A DNA stretch of 8,882 nucleotides from Deltaproteobacteria bacterium (GCA_019312685.1 JAFDCR010000083.1:1-8882); one strand, 5' to 3'. Numbered from the stretch's first letter, positions 1-6,536 are shown. Notes: a model not told the origin generated them from the sequence alone. A program made the numbers and translations.

Positions 1-549
1 GAGAAAAAATGTTACTGTCAGCGAAGGAAAACTTTTGGCATCAACCTGGGTAGATTTATTCTTCCCTATCTTACTGCCGGCAGCCCGGTGGAAGCTCAGC
101 ACGGTATAGCTGATAATGGCCAGCACAAAAACAAACCCCATAAGCCGCGGAAAAGAACCATGCCAGGCAGCAACAAAAACCACAACTGTTGCCCCAAGGA
201 CAAAATAGAGTTCGCGGGAAACGGCTTTAAAGCGAACCGGCAGAGGAGTTATGACGGCGCAAATTCCAAGAATGAGACCGACATTGGCAATATTACTGCC
301 AATGGCATTACCTGCCAGGATATCCGGATGCCCCTGGAAAAGGGCGATGAGACCGACAAAGAGTTCGGGCATCGAGGTGCCGAATGCCACTACGGTTAAA
401 CCAATGAGCAGAGAACTCATGCCGAGCCTTTTGGCCAGTTTTGCTGCCCCGGAAACCAGAAACTCCCCACCGGCAGTCAGCAGGACAAGGCCGCAGATCA
501 ATGCAGTCCAGGATAAGAGGATGGAAGGATAATTCGGTTCAAATTTCAT
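1..549 (-). CDS. CaCA-family sodium/calcium antiporter, N-terminal part (cut by window edge)
   Basis: Membrane antiporter that would exchange Na+ for Ca2+ across the inner membrane. The 183 visible residues start at an ATG and stay open to base 1, so the C-terminal half lies outside the window (family members usually have roughly 310-370 residues). The first alpha-repeat is clear: GLTVVAFGTSMPEL at residues 50-63 followed by GNAIGSNIANVG at 80-91, the ion-binding signature of the YrbG/CaCA family. Hydrophobic segments lie at about 10-35, 45-71, 86-101, 114-130 and 136-152. A charged, hydrophilic stretch at about 158-174 fits the loop between the two repeats. The start codon overlaps the upstream gene's stop as ATGA, which implies translational coupling. 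The family is certain; the transported cation is inferred. Confidence 0.93.
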   Translation of the reverse strand, partial: MKFEPNYPSILLSWTALICGLVLLTAGGEFLVSGAAKLAKRLGMSSLLIGLTVVAFGTSMPELFVGLIALFQGHPDILAGNAIGSNIANVGLILGICAVITPLPVRFKAVSRELYFVLGATVVVFVAAWHGSFPRLMGFVFVLAIISYTVLSFHRAAGSKIGKNKSTQVDAKSFPSLTVTFFL

Positions 550-1271
550 TGGGCGAGACCGGTGAGGATTTTGCCCCTGTGAAGTTTAAAAGCCTTATCC
601 ACCAGCTTTTTCAAGTCTTTGCGTATATTGGGAAGAGTAGGCAGAGGGGGAATATCAACAAGTTCAGGGTCTATCGGCGGCGGCCCGGCGATACGCATTT
701 TATCTTCAAAGGTGTCTGCAGCGCCGGCATCCGGCCTTATTCCCATGGTGTTTTCACTGGAGCAGGAGGATTCAATGGAACGGAGGAAGCCCATGATATT
801 GCCGATATCGTTTTTCCGGTAGAACAACTTAATTTCCTCGTTGATCGTCTCTCTGCTTGTTTCTATCTCCTCAAGGTTGGCACGGTAGTGTTCAACATGT
901 ACCGTCAGCCTGTCGTAGGCATCAAATACGAGGTTCTTAAAACGGCCGCCCCGTGTAAGGCCTCTGATTCTAATGCCTCTGAAAACCTTCTTTCTGATTG
1001 TCTCCGACTCGGTAATATAAGGCTCGTAAAACAGTTTATCCTCCCAGCCGGTGAGCTTCATGAATTCCTGAATCAGGTTGTCATCCTGGAGCAGTATATA
1101 TATACGGATTAACTCAAAGCTGATCCTTTTTTCGAGAATTGCGATCTGACATTTCATCTTTTCCACGAGATCAAGGTTGTCCTCCTCGATCATCTTGCGA
1201 AAACCGAAATATCGTTCGGCAATCTCCTTTTTTATTTCAATTGACATGAAATCTTCAAAACCGGGTTTCAT
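546..1271 (-). CDS. Conserved-looking soluble protein of unknown function, 241 aa
   Basis: I do not recognise a named family. The protein is soluble, with no signal peptide or membrane span. Residues 10-75 and 120-170 are charged and probably helical (for example IEIKKEIAERYFGF and ETINEEIKLFYRKNDIGNI). The middle holds a basic, Gly/Arg-rich stretch, FRGIRIRGLTRGGRFK (97-112). A Pro-rich segment at 196-214 precedes a basic helical tail. The start is uncertain. The first ATG has AAGGA 14 bases upstream, which is too far for good initiation. An internal ATG at 1247 (MSIEIKKE, residue 9) has only GAAGA nearby. The stop overlaps the antiporter ATG (ATGA), so the two are probably one operon. It is transcribed divergently from dnaG. 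A regulatory or accessory role for the antiporter is possible, but nothing in the sequence shows one. Confidence 0.8.
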   Translation of the reverse strand: MKPGFEDFMSIEIKKEIAERYFGFRKMIEEDNLDLVEKMKCQIAILEKRISFELIRIYILLQDDNLIQEFMKLTGWEDKLFYEPYITESETIRKKVFRGIRIRGLTRGGRFKNLVFDAYDRLTVHVEHYRANLEEIETSRETINEEIKLFYRKNDIGNIMGFLRSIESSCSSENTMGIRPDAGAADTFEDKMRIAGPPPIDPELVDIPPLPTLPNIRKDLKKLVDKAFKLHRGKILTGLAQ

Positions 1272-1562
1272 GGGTAATGCGCTTGTCCTTGTACTAAGAT
1301 TTTTTAAAATGAGGTTTTATTTTATAGAAAATACTATTTAATAGAATTGCAGATATAACTCCCGAAAGTCTTTAATCCGTTTTACAGTACACCAGTAGTT
1401 TTTTCCGGCAATATTTTTTTGCTACCGCACACTTAAACAGCCAGACATATCAAGACAATAGAGTCCGTATAAAGTAAGGGACGGGGGTGTTAACTGAAAG
1501 AGTGCTGATAGTTGAGAATTTAACTTGACACCTGAAGAGGATCGGTTCACTATCTTTGGATT
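1272..1562. other. Divergent intergenic region between the unknown gene and dnaG
   Basis: This 291-base stretch is AT-rich near the minus-strand gene and has no supported ORF. It should carry promoters for both directions. The only reasonable plus-strand candidate is the TTGACA just before dnaG, listed separately. On the minus side I see AT-rich tracts but no convincing -35/-10 pair. No tRNA or clear riboswitch is visible. Confidence 0.6.
1525..1553 (+). promoter_or_regulatory. Candidate sigma70-type promoter for dnaG-dprA
   Basis: A perfect TTGACA (1525-1530) is followed after 17 bases by CACTAT (1548-1553), which matches the -10 consensus at only 3 of 6 positions. A start of transcription about 6-7 bases later would fall at or almost at the dnaG ATG (1563), giving a nearly leaderless mRNA. 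That is consistent with the absence of a Shine-Dalgarno sequence at the usual distance. It may also be a chance match. Confidence 0.35.
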
Positions 1563-3392
1563 ATGACTTCCTCATTTGAGCAAAAGGATGCAGTCCAGCG
1601 GGTAAAAGATGCAGCCCAGATAGTCGATATTATCGGTGAATGCATATCTCTCAAACGGGCGGGGGCCAACATGAAGGGACTTTGTCCTTTTCATGCTGAG
1701 AAAACCCCCTCTTTTATGGTTAATCCGGCGCGGCAGTCATTTCACTGTTTCGGCTGTGGTGAGGGTGGAGATATTTTAAGCTTCATGATGAAGTACTACA
1801 ACCTTACTTTTCCGGAAGCGCTCAAGCATCTGGCCCAGCGTTATCACATTACCCTGCCGGAAAAACAGTTTTCCTCTGAAGACAGAAAAAAGGCGGAAAA
1901 ACGTCAGAAGCTTTTTGACGTCAATGAACGTGCGGCCCGGATGTACCATGAATATCTCCTCAACCGTTCCGAGGCGGCACAGGCACGCGAGTATCTGCAT
2001 AAAAGAGAAATACCTTCTGAAATTATCAATAACTTCCAACTGGGATATGCGCCGGAAAGCTGGGATTTTTTGAGCAACAAGGTAGCAAAGTCCTCTATTA
2101 CACTGGCTGAAGCTGAAGAGGCTGGTCTGCTTGTCAGAAAGAACAGCAGCCGCTTCTATGACCGGTTCAGAGACAGGATTCTGTTCCCGATTCATGAGCT
2201 TACAGGAAGGGTTGTGGGATTTGGCGGCAGGATCCTGTGTGAGGGGGAACCCAAGTATCTTAATTCCCCTGAGACACTCATTTTTGATAAGAGCCGAATG
2301 CTGTTCGGGCTTTACAAAAACAGGGATGCCATCCGGAAGGCCAGGAAGGCCGTTATTGTCGAGGGTAATTTTGACCTCCTGACCCTGGTCTCCCATGGGC
2401 TGGATAATGTAGTCGCCCCATTGGGGACAGCGCTGACCCAATCCCAGATACGGCTTTTAAAGGGATATGCCGATGAAGTCATCCTGCTGTTTGACGGAGA
2501 TGAGGCGGGCATAAAAGCAGCTATGCGGGCAGTGCCCCTGTTTCTCGCCGAGCAGGTAACCGGCAGGGTTGCCCTGCTGCCGGCCATGCATGATCCGGAT
2601 ACCTATATAAGAGCGCATGGCAGGGAAAAGCTTGAGAAGTACCTTGACAGTGCCCTGCCGATTCTGGAATTTGCCTTTGAGCACCTCAAGGAAAAGCACG
2701 GCACAAGTATAACCGGGAAAGGGAAAATTCTCCAGGAGTTGGAGCCGCTGATCCAGGCATCTGGAAGCAGTCCGTTTCAGCAGTCGGTGCTTATTTCCGA
2801 ATTCAGCAATAAGCTGGGACTTGACCCTGAACAGGTCATGCGGGGATTCAAGACAGCGGCAAGAAAACAGACACGGGCCGGCTCAATCCGGCCGGCGGCT
2901 AGACCTGAAGAGACCATGAAACCCGAGACACAGAAACAGCTTCCAAGGCAGCAGGCCCAGCTGTTGGAGTTTCTGATTTTCTATCCCCGTTTTTTCAGCC
3001 GTTTCCTTGAAGCAGGGATTGAGGAAATACTTGTTGAGAATCCAGCCAGAAACATCCTTGAGGTTTTGCATAAACTCTCGCAAGAGGAAGAGCTGACCGG
3101 CCCGGAACAGCTTATGGAATCCCTGGCCGAGGGGCCGGAGCGTTCATATATATCCCGCCTTCTTATTTCCTCCCCTTTTCTGGGCCAGGACGACCCGGAA
3201 GTCATTGAAAAGATGGCCGAAGAGATGCTTGTCTGGCTTGTCAGGTATAGATTCAAGAAGGAAATCAACCAGTTAAGCGAGGAGATAAGGTCGGCCCAGG
3301 AAAAAAAGAATTCGGAATTATTGGAAGAACTGCTGCACAGAAAAGCCGAACTGAACAAATATCTGGCATCAATGAATATCGGGGATAGTTAA
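1563..3392 (+). CDS. dnaG: DNA primase DnaG
   Basis: Synthesises the RNA primers for lagging-strand synthesis at the replication fork, working with the DnaB helicase. Its 609 residues match the family length and all three regions are present. The N-terminal CHC2 zinc-binding domain has Cys41, His44, Cys62 and Cys65 (CPFH...CFGC) with the EKTPSF motif at 46-51. The TOPRIM catalytic core has Glu267 in VEGNFD and Asp311/Asp313 in DGDEAG; the usual EGYMD reads EGNFD here. The C-terminal helical region from about 460 onwards fits the DnaB-interaction domain. The ATG at 1563 aligns with known DnaG N-termini, and I see no better in-frame start. There is no Shine-Dalgarno sequence at normal spacing; AAGAGG lies 22 bases upstream. 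dprA follows after one base. Confidence 0.97.
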   Translation: MTSSFEQKDAVQRVKDAAQIVDIIGECISLKRAGANMKGLCPFHAEKTPSFMVNPARQSFHCFGCGEGGDILSFMMKYYNLTFPEALKHLAQRYHITLPEKQFSSEDRKKAEKRQKLFDVNERAARMYHEYLLNRSEAAQAREYLHKREIPSEIINNFQLGYAPESWDFLSNKVAKSSITLAEAEEAGLLVRKNSSRFYDRFRDRILFPIHELTGRVVGFGGRILCEGEPKYLNSPETLIFDKSRMLFGLYKNRDAIRKARKAVIVEGNFDLLTLVSHGLDNVVAPLGTALTQSQIRLLKGYADEVILLFDGDEAGIKAAMRAVPLFLAEQVTGRVALLPAMHDPDTYIRAHGREKLEKYLDSALPILEFAFEHLKEKHGTSITGKGKILQELEPLIQASGSSPFQQSVLISEFSNKLGLDPEQVMRGFKTAARKQTRAGSIRPAARPEETMKPETQKQLPRQQAQLLEFLIFYPRFFSRFLEAGIEEILVENPARNILEVLHKLSQEEELTGPEQLMESLAEGPERSYISRLLISSPFLGQDDPEVIEKMAEEMLVWLVRYRFKKEINQLSEEIRSAQEKKNSELLEELLHRKAELNKYLASMNIGDS

Positions 3393-3393
3393 A

Positions 3394-4521
3394 ATGGCCG
3401 GTAAAAAACTATTATCCTGGCTTACTCTCCACCTCGTCCCGGGGCTGGGACCGGTAACCTGCAATAAGCTTGTCAATCATTTCGGCAGCCCTGAAAATGT
3501 ATTAGCTGCCGGTCGGACTGATCTGGCTGCAGCAGTTCCCCTGCGGCAGGAGAGTCTGACAGCTTTGCGCGGTGAAGGAAGGCGGGAACTCGAGTTTCTG
3601 GCTGAAAAGGAAATTGAACAGGCAGAAAAAAATAATATTGCAATTATCCCCTGTGATGACCCGCATTATCCTCCTCTCCTGAAGAAAATTCATGATCCCC
3701 CCGTCATTCTTTATGTTAAAGGAATCCCCGAATCCCTTAACTGCACAGGCATGGGGATAGTGGGTTCGCGTGCTGCTACAAGTTATGGAAAAGATGTTGC
3801 CGGGCAGCTGGCCGACGGCCTGGCAACCCAGGGGTTTACCGTTATAAGCGGCATGGCCCTGGGCATAGATACGGCAGCGCATAAAGGCGCACTGGCAGCT
3901 GGAGGCAAAACGATAGCGGTCCTGGGATGCGGCCTGGATATTGTATACCCGCCAAGCAATCACGATTTATTCAAACAGATAAACGCTGCAGGGGCGGTGG
4001 TAAGTGAGTATCCCTTTGGTACTGAACCTGAATATTTCAGGTTCCCGGCCCGCAACAGGATCATCAGCGGCCTGTCGTTGGGGGTCGTAGTGGTGGAGGC
4101 TGCCACCCGTTCCGGGTCTTTGATTACAGCAAACCATGCCCTGGAGCAAGGGCGGGAGGTTTTTGCCGTTCCCGGCAGGATCGACTCGGTTAAAAGTGCC
4201 GGCACTCATTCTCTCCTGCAGCAGGGTGCAAAGCTCGTGCTTGGTATTAATGATATTATCGAGGAGTTCCCGGAAACAACATTTCGGCAGATAAGAGAGG
4301 TCTATGAAAAAAGGGAAAAAGCGGACAAGGTGGAACACCTGAGCCGGGAGGAGGCGCAACTTTACGGGTTCATTGAGGTTTATCCCCTCACCTTTGATGA
4401 GATCGTTCTTAACAGCGGCTTTTCAGCCCAGCAGACAAATGAACTGCTTTTGCTTCTGGAACTCAAGGGACTTGTCGAGCCGCTGCCGGGCAAATCCTAC
4501 CAGAGAAATACCAGTCTATAA
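3394..4521 (+). CDS. dprA: DNA-processing protein DprA (Smf)
   Basis: Cytoplasmic protein that binds incoming single-stranded DNA during natural transformation and loads RecA on it; it is also widespread in bacteria not known to be competent. Its 375 residues show the complete architecture. An N-terminal helix-hairpin-helix/SAM-like part contains LVPGLGPVTCNKLVNHFG (14-31). The Rossmann-like core has GSRAATSYG (124-132), SGMALGID (152-159), GCGLDIVYP (178-186), FPARNRIISG (217-226) and EAATRSGSLITA (235-246). A C-terminal winged-helix domain covers about 320-368 (LTFDEIV...LLLLELKGLVE). The ATG lies one base after the dnaG stop, with GGGGA eight bases upstream inside dnaG, so the two genes are almost certainly co-transcribed. 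Its 3' end faces the convergent sbtA-like gene across a shared terminator region. Confidence 0.97.
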   Translation: MAGKKLLSWLTLHLVPGLGPVTCNKLVNHFGSPENVLAAGRTDLAAAVPLRQESLTALRGEGRRELEFLAEKEIEQAEKNNIAIIPCDDPHYPPLLKKIHDPPVILYVKGIPESLNCTGMGIVGSRAATSYGKDVAGQLADGLATQGFTVISGMALGIDTAAHKGALAAGGKTIAVLGCGLDIVYPPSNHDLFKQINAAGAVVSEYPFGTEPEYFRFPARNRIISGLSLGVVVVEAATRSGSLITANHALEQGREVFAVPGRIDSVKSAGTHSLLQQGAKLVLGINDIIEEFPETTFRQIREVYEKREKADKVEHLSREEAQLYGFIEVYPLTFDEIVLNSGFSAQQTNELLLLLELKGLVEPLPGKSYQRNTSL

Positions 4522-4531
4522 TTCTTGGCAT

Positions 4532-4580
4532 AAAAAAACCGGGTGCCGAATGCATTTACGCATCTTTTCGGAAACCCGGT
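4532..4580 (-). terminator. Intrinsic terminator of the sbtA-like gene (may act on dprA too)
   Basis: The outer stem pairs ACCGGGT (4538-4544) with ACCCGGT (4574-4580). An inner stem pairs CCGAA (4546-4550) with TTCGG (4567-4571), and TGC/GCA may pair at the tip. On the minus strand the hairpin is followed directly by seven T residues (the A run at 4532-4538), a textbook rho-independent terminator for transcription leaving the 4623-4817 gene. In the plus direction the hairpin is followed by CAAAATTCTTT, a poor T tract, so termination of dprA would be weaker. Confidence 0.85.
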
Positions 4581-4594
4581 CAAAATTCTTTGAT

Positions 4595-4610
4595 GGGTGC
4601 GACCGCACCC
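4595..4610. repeat. Short perfect GC-rich inverted repeat after the sbtA-like stop
   Basis: GGGTGCG and CGCACCC are separated by two bases, so as RNA the stem would be six pairs with a four-base loop. It begins 12 bases beyond the minus-strand stop codon and has no T run after it on either strand. It may stabilise the mRNA 3' end or add to the downstream terminator. Confidence 0.7.
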
Positions 4611-4622
4611 GCCAAATCAGTT

Positions 4623-4817
4623 TCAGCCACTGCCTCCGGCAGGTTTTTTGGCTGGAGCCTCATCGGTCTCGCTTTTTTCCATTTCAGTGCCACCTGCACC
4701 GGATTTTTCAGCACCTCACCCCGTTGAGGCACAACCGGTCACAGAAAGTCCTGCCCCGGCAATCAGGCTGGCGATACTGAGGCCCGCCAACAGCATCTTC
4801 AACTCCTTTTTGTCCAT
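4623..4817 (-). CDS. sbtA: SbtA-like selenocysteine-containing RiPP precursor peptide (in-frame TGA read as Sec34)
   Basis: Reading the TGA at 4718-4716 as selenocysteine gives 64 residues. Residues 1-28 are a hydrophobic leader, MDKKELKMLLAGLSIASLIA then GAGLSVTG. Next comes CASTGUG (29-35), and then a Gly/Lys/Glu-rich hydrophilic tail ending in GGSG before a tandem stop (TGA, one codon, TGA). The start is secured by AGGAGG five bases before the ATG. This plan matches my memory of SbtA precursors of the proposed thio(seleno)oxazole peptides, modified by the radical SAM protein SbtM. Support for read-through comes from 30 open, compositionally coherent codons, a SECIS-like hairpin, and a terminator placed after the second stop rather than after the TGA. 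No SbtM is in the window. With only one Cys and one Sec it may be a variant. Alternatively, stopping at TGA gives a 33-residue peptide with a lipobox-like VTGC; I consider that less likely. Confidence 0.72.
4685..4701 (-). promoter_or_regulatory. SECIS-like hairpin downstream of the in-frame TGA
   Basis: In the minus-strand mRNA, CGGUGC (4701-4696) pairs with GCACUG (4690-4685), six pairs including one G-U, around the loop AGGUG. The loop begins 21 bases after the UGA. From memory, the E. coli fdhF SECIS has a stem ending in GC/GC and the apical loop AGGUCU, about 18 bases after its UGA, where SelB reads the loop G and U. The shared AGGU loop, closing pairs and spacing strongly suggest a bacterial-type SECIS. 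The bulged U of fdhF is absent here. Confidence 0.65.
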
Positions 4818-4822
4818 ATCAA

Positions 4823-4828
4823 CCTCCT
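4823..4828 (-). promoter_or_regulatory. Strong Shine-Dalgarno sequence of the sbtA-like gene
   Basis: AGGAGG lies five bases before the ATG at 4817. It is the best ribosome-binding site in the window. It fixes the start of a gene that a standard finder would cut at 33 codons or miss. Confidence 0.88.
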
Positions 4829-5056
4829 CTTTAAAGGTTAATTAAAGAACGCATGACCACTGGCATTTTAGATATATGAGAAAACATATCATAAAATATC
4901 TATTAATAACAAGCTATGAATTGATAAAACCTATAACCAACTTTCTGAGGCCGTTGCTTTACCGGCAATATGAAGACGGATCTGCAAATTCGCAATAAAC
5001 TTGTAGTTGCGCCCAGCCTTTCATTTATGAGGGCAGTGAAGATTCACTCTGTAGAG

Positions 5057-6454
5057 TTACTTCATGAGATAGAAACCCAGGGTTCTGTCGCTGAAACCGG
5101 TCTCTTCGATGAATTCACAGCCGACATAGCTTCCCCTTACCGATTTGACAGCAACATCTTTTTCTATGATTTCAGGCGGTTCCTTATCAAGGGTAAATTT
5201 AACCCTGAAGGTGTCGCCAACCTCGAAACGCTTCTCACCTATAATTGTCAAGCCGAGCCCGCCAAGGGAGATGTTTGTTATCCTGCAGTTAATGGGTACT
5301 GTAGGAATGGAGCCGGCGTCGGACATGGGGAAACCGTCGTCGCCGGTGGAATAATATCCTCCGATAGAGACTTCTTTCCTGTAATGCTTTCTGAAATTGA
5401 GATTGACTCCATATGTCGTACCGCAGGGACAGTTGACCGTCATGAAATGTTTGCTGTCCATGAGGTTGTCAACCGGCATCTCCCGCACCAGCAGACAGGA
5501 TGGGCAGCTGAGGGTCACCTTGTTGTCCTCTCTGACATTCAGATCCATAACAGGCATTTTCTCTTTTTCTGCAGCAGGTTTTTGCGGAGCCTTACGGGCT
5601 ATTTTCTTAACTACCTCTCCCTTGCTGTTGAATTTGCAGGCATACATTGACGGATCATGATAGAAGGTGAACCAGGCATTTTCCCTGATGCCCATTACTT
5701 CATATTTCTCTTTAAGTTCAATGACCTCCAGGGGAAAGTTGTCATATGCCATAATCCACAGGGGATTGAAATGTACATGGGTGGGAAGCAAATCCCCGAG
5801 ATGATATGCGATTATTTTTTCCGACTGGATCCTGACAATCTGGTGTCCCCGGGTGTGGCCGCCTGTATGCTGCACTTCAATACCCTCACAGACCTTAAAA
5901 TCACCTTCGATGAGCTGCAGGTTGTCGGTATCTTTCAGTTTAGAGAAATTCTGTTCCCAGTAGGTGTGTGCCGATCTTTTATTGGGCTGCATCACATCTT
6001 CCCATTCAGGTTTCTGAATAATATGCCTGGCACTGGGAAATGTAAGCTCCTCTTCCCCTTTAGAATTAAACATGACTATGCCGCCCGCATGGTCGAAGTC
6101 GCAATGGGTCAAGATAACATAATCTATATCCCGTCTCTTCAGCCCGATTTTTTCCAGATTCTGGGGCAGGTTCCAGTCTTTTGTAACCCGGAAGATCTGT
6201 TTCTGTTTATCGGTGAGCTTGTTGCCGAGGCCGGTTTCAATAAGAACAATTGAATCCGGAGTTTTTATCAGAACCGGAAAGTTAAGGAGCTTGATATAAT
6301 TCTCATCTATAGCTGAGGGATTGTCTTGGTCTACAGGATATTTTTTTTCCCAGAGTGTTTTGGGGACAACCCCGAACATGGTACCGCCGTCAAGCTCGAA
6401 TTCTCCGCCGTTGAGCCAGTAAATCTCAAAATTGCCGAGTTTGTAACCTTTCAT
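5057..6454 (-). CDS. Metallo-beta-lactamase-fold hydrolase fused to a Cys-rich segment and a C-terminal PilZ (c-di-GMP-binding) domain
   Basis: Predicted cytoplasmic metallohydrolase with a c-di-GMP sensor, 465 residues. Residues 1-285 are an MBL fold of the lactonase-like type. Candidate metal ligands are His117, Asp119, Asp121 and His122 (THCDFDHAGG), His200 (HTGGHTRGH), Asp221 (HLGD) and His266 (FYHD). Asp119 replaces the second His of the usual HxHxDH. A charged linker (about 286-300) leads to a possible zinc-binding pair, CPSC (317-320) and CPC (342-344). The PilZ domain then shows RKHYR (355-359, the RxxxR motif) and NISLGG (394-399, NxSxxG), both intact. GAGG lies nine bases before the ATG. 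The gene appears to be transcribed alone: 239 bases separate its stop from the sbtA-like ATG and 110 bases separate it from oadB. The substrate is unknown; control of activity by c-di-GMP is inferred. Confidence 0.92.
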   Translation of the reverse strand: MKGYKLGNFEIYWLNGGEFELDGGTMFGVVPKTLWEKKYPVDQDNPSAIDENYIKLLNFPVLIKTPDSIVLIETGLGNKLTDKQKQIFRVTKDWNLPQNLEKIGLKRRDIDYVILTHCDFDHAGGIVMFNSKGEEELTFPSARHIIQKPEWEDVMQPNKRSAHTYWEQNFSKLKDTDNLQLIEGDFKVCEGIEVQHTGGHTRGHQIVRIQSEKIIAYHLGDLLPTHVHFNPLWIMAYDNFPLEVIELKEKYEVMGIRENAWFTFYHDPSMYACKFNSKGEVVKKIARKAPQKPAAEKEKMPVMDLNVREDNKVTLSCPSCLLVREMPVDNLMDSKHFMTVNCPCGTTYGVNLNFRKHYRKEVSIGGYYSTGDDGFPMSDAGSIPTVPINCRITNISLGGLGLTIIGEKRFEVGDTFRVKFTLDKEPPEIIEKDVAVKSVRGSYVGCEFIEETGFSDRTLGFYLMK

Positions 6455-6496
6455 TTGCAGACACCTCTGACCTGAAGCTAGAAAAGTTTATCCGGG

Positions 6497-6536
6497 AAAA
6501 AGCATTTCCGTTACAGCAAAGTATGGCATCCGGAAA
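6497..6536 (-). terminator. Possible weak terminator after oadB
   Basis: On the minus strand TTTCCG (6536-6531) can pair with CGGAAA (6510-6505) around a 20-base loop, followed by TGC and five T residues. The stem is short and the loop long, so this is only a candidate end for the decarboxylase operon. Its position between the oadB stop and the start of the MBL-PilZ gene is right. Confidence 0.3.

Noticed and set aside
441..1112. Plus-strand open frame of 223 codons
   Set aside because: Antisense to the 241-residue minus-strand gene and the antiporter start. The minus-strand genes have an ATGA coupling and, for the antiporter, clear family motifs.
1398..1427. Possible hairpin GTAG...CTAC with T runs in the intergenic region
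   Set aside because: Only four terminal pairs can form around a T-rich interior, too weak to call a terminator or an RNA element.
4716..4718. TGA as a true stop, leaving a 33-residue lipoprotein-like peptide (lipobox-like VTGC)
   Set aside because: Considered, but the SECIS-like hairpin, the open and compositionally coherent 30-codon extension, and the terminator position after the tandem stop fit read-through better. It remains the main alternative.
4597..4845. Plus-strand open frames over the sbtA-like gene (also 4373-4780)
   Set aside because: They are shadows of the minus-strand gene and of dprA, lack Shine-Dalgarno sequences, and read through the terminator hairpins.
4970..5650. Plus-strand open frame of 226 codons overlapping the 3' part of the MBL-PilZ gene
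   Set aside because: It lies almost wholly antisense to a well-supported gene with intact motifs, has no ribosome-binding site, and its translation shows no recognisable domain.
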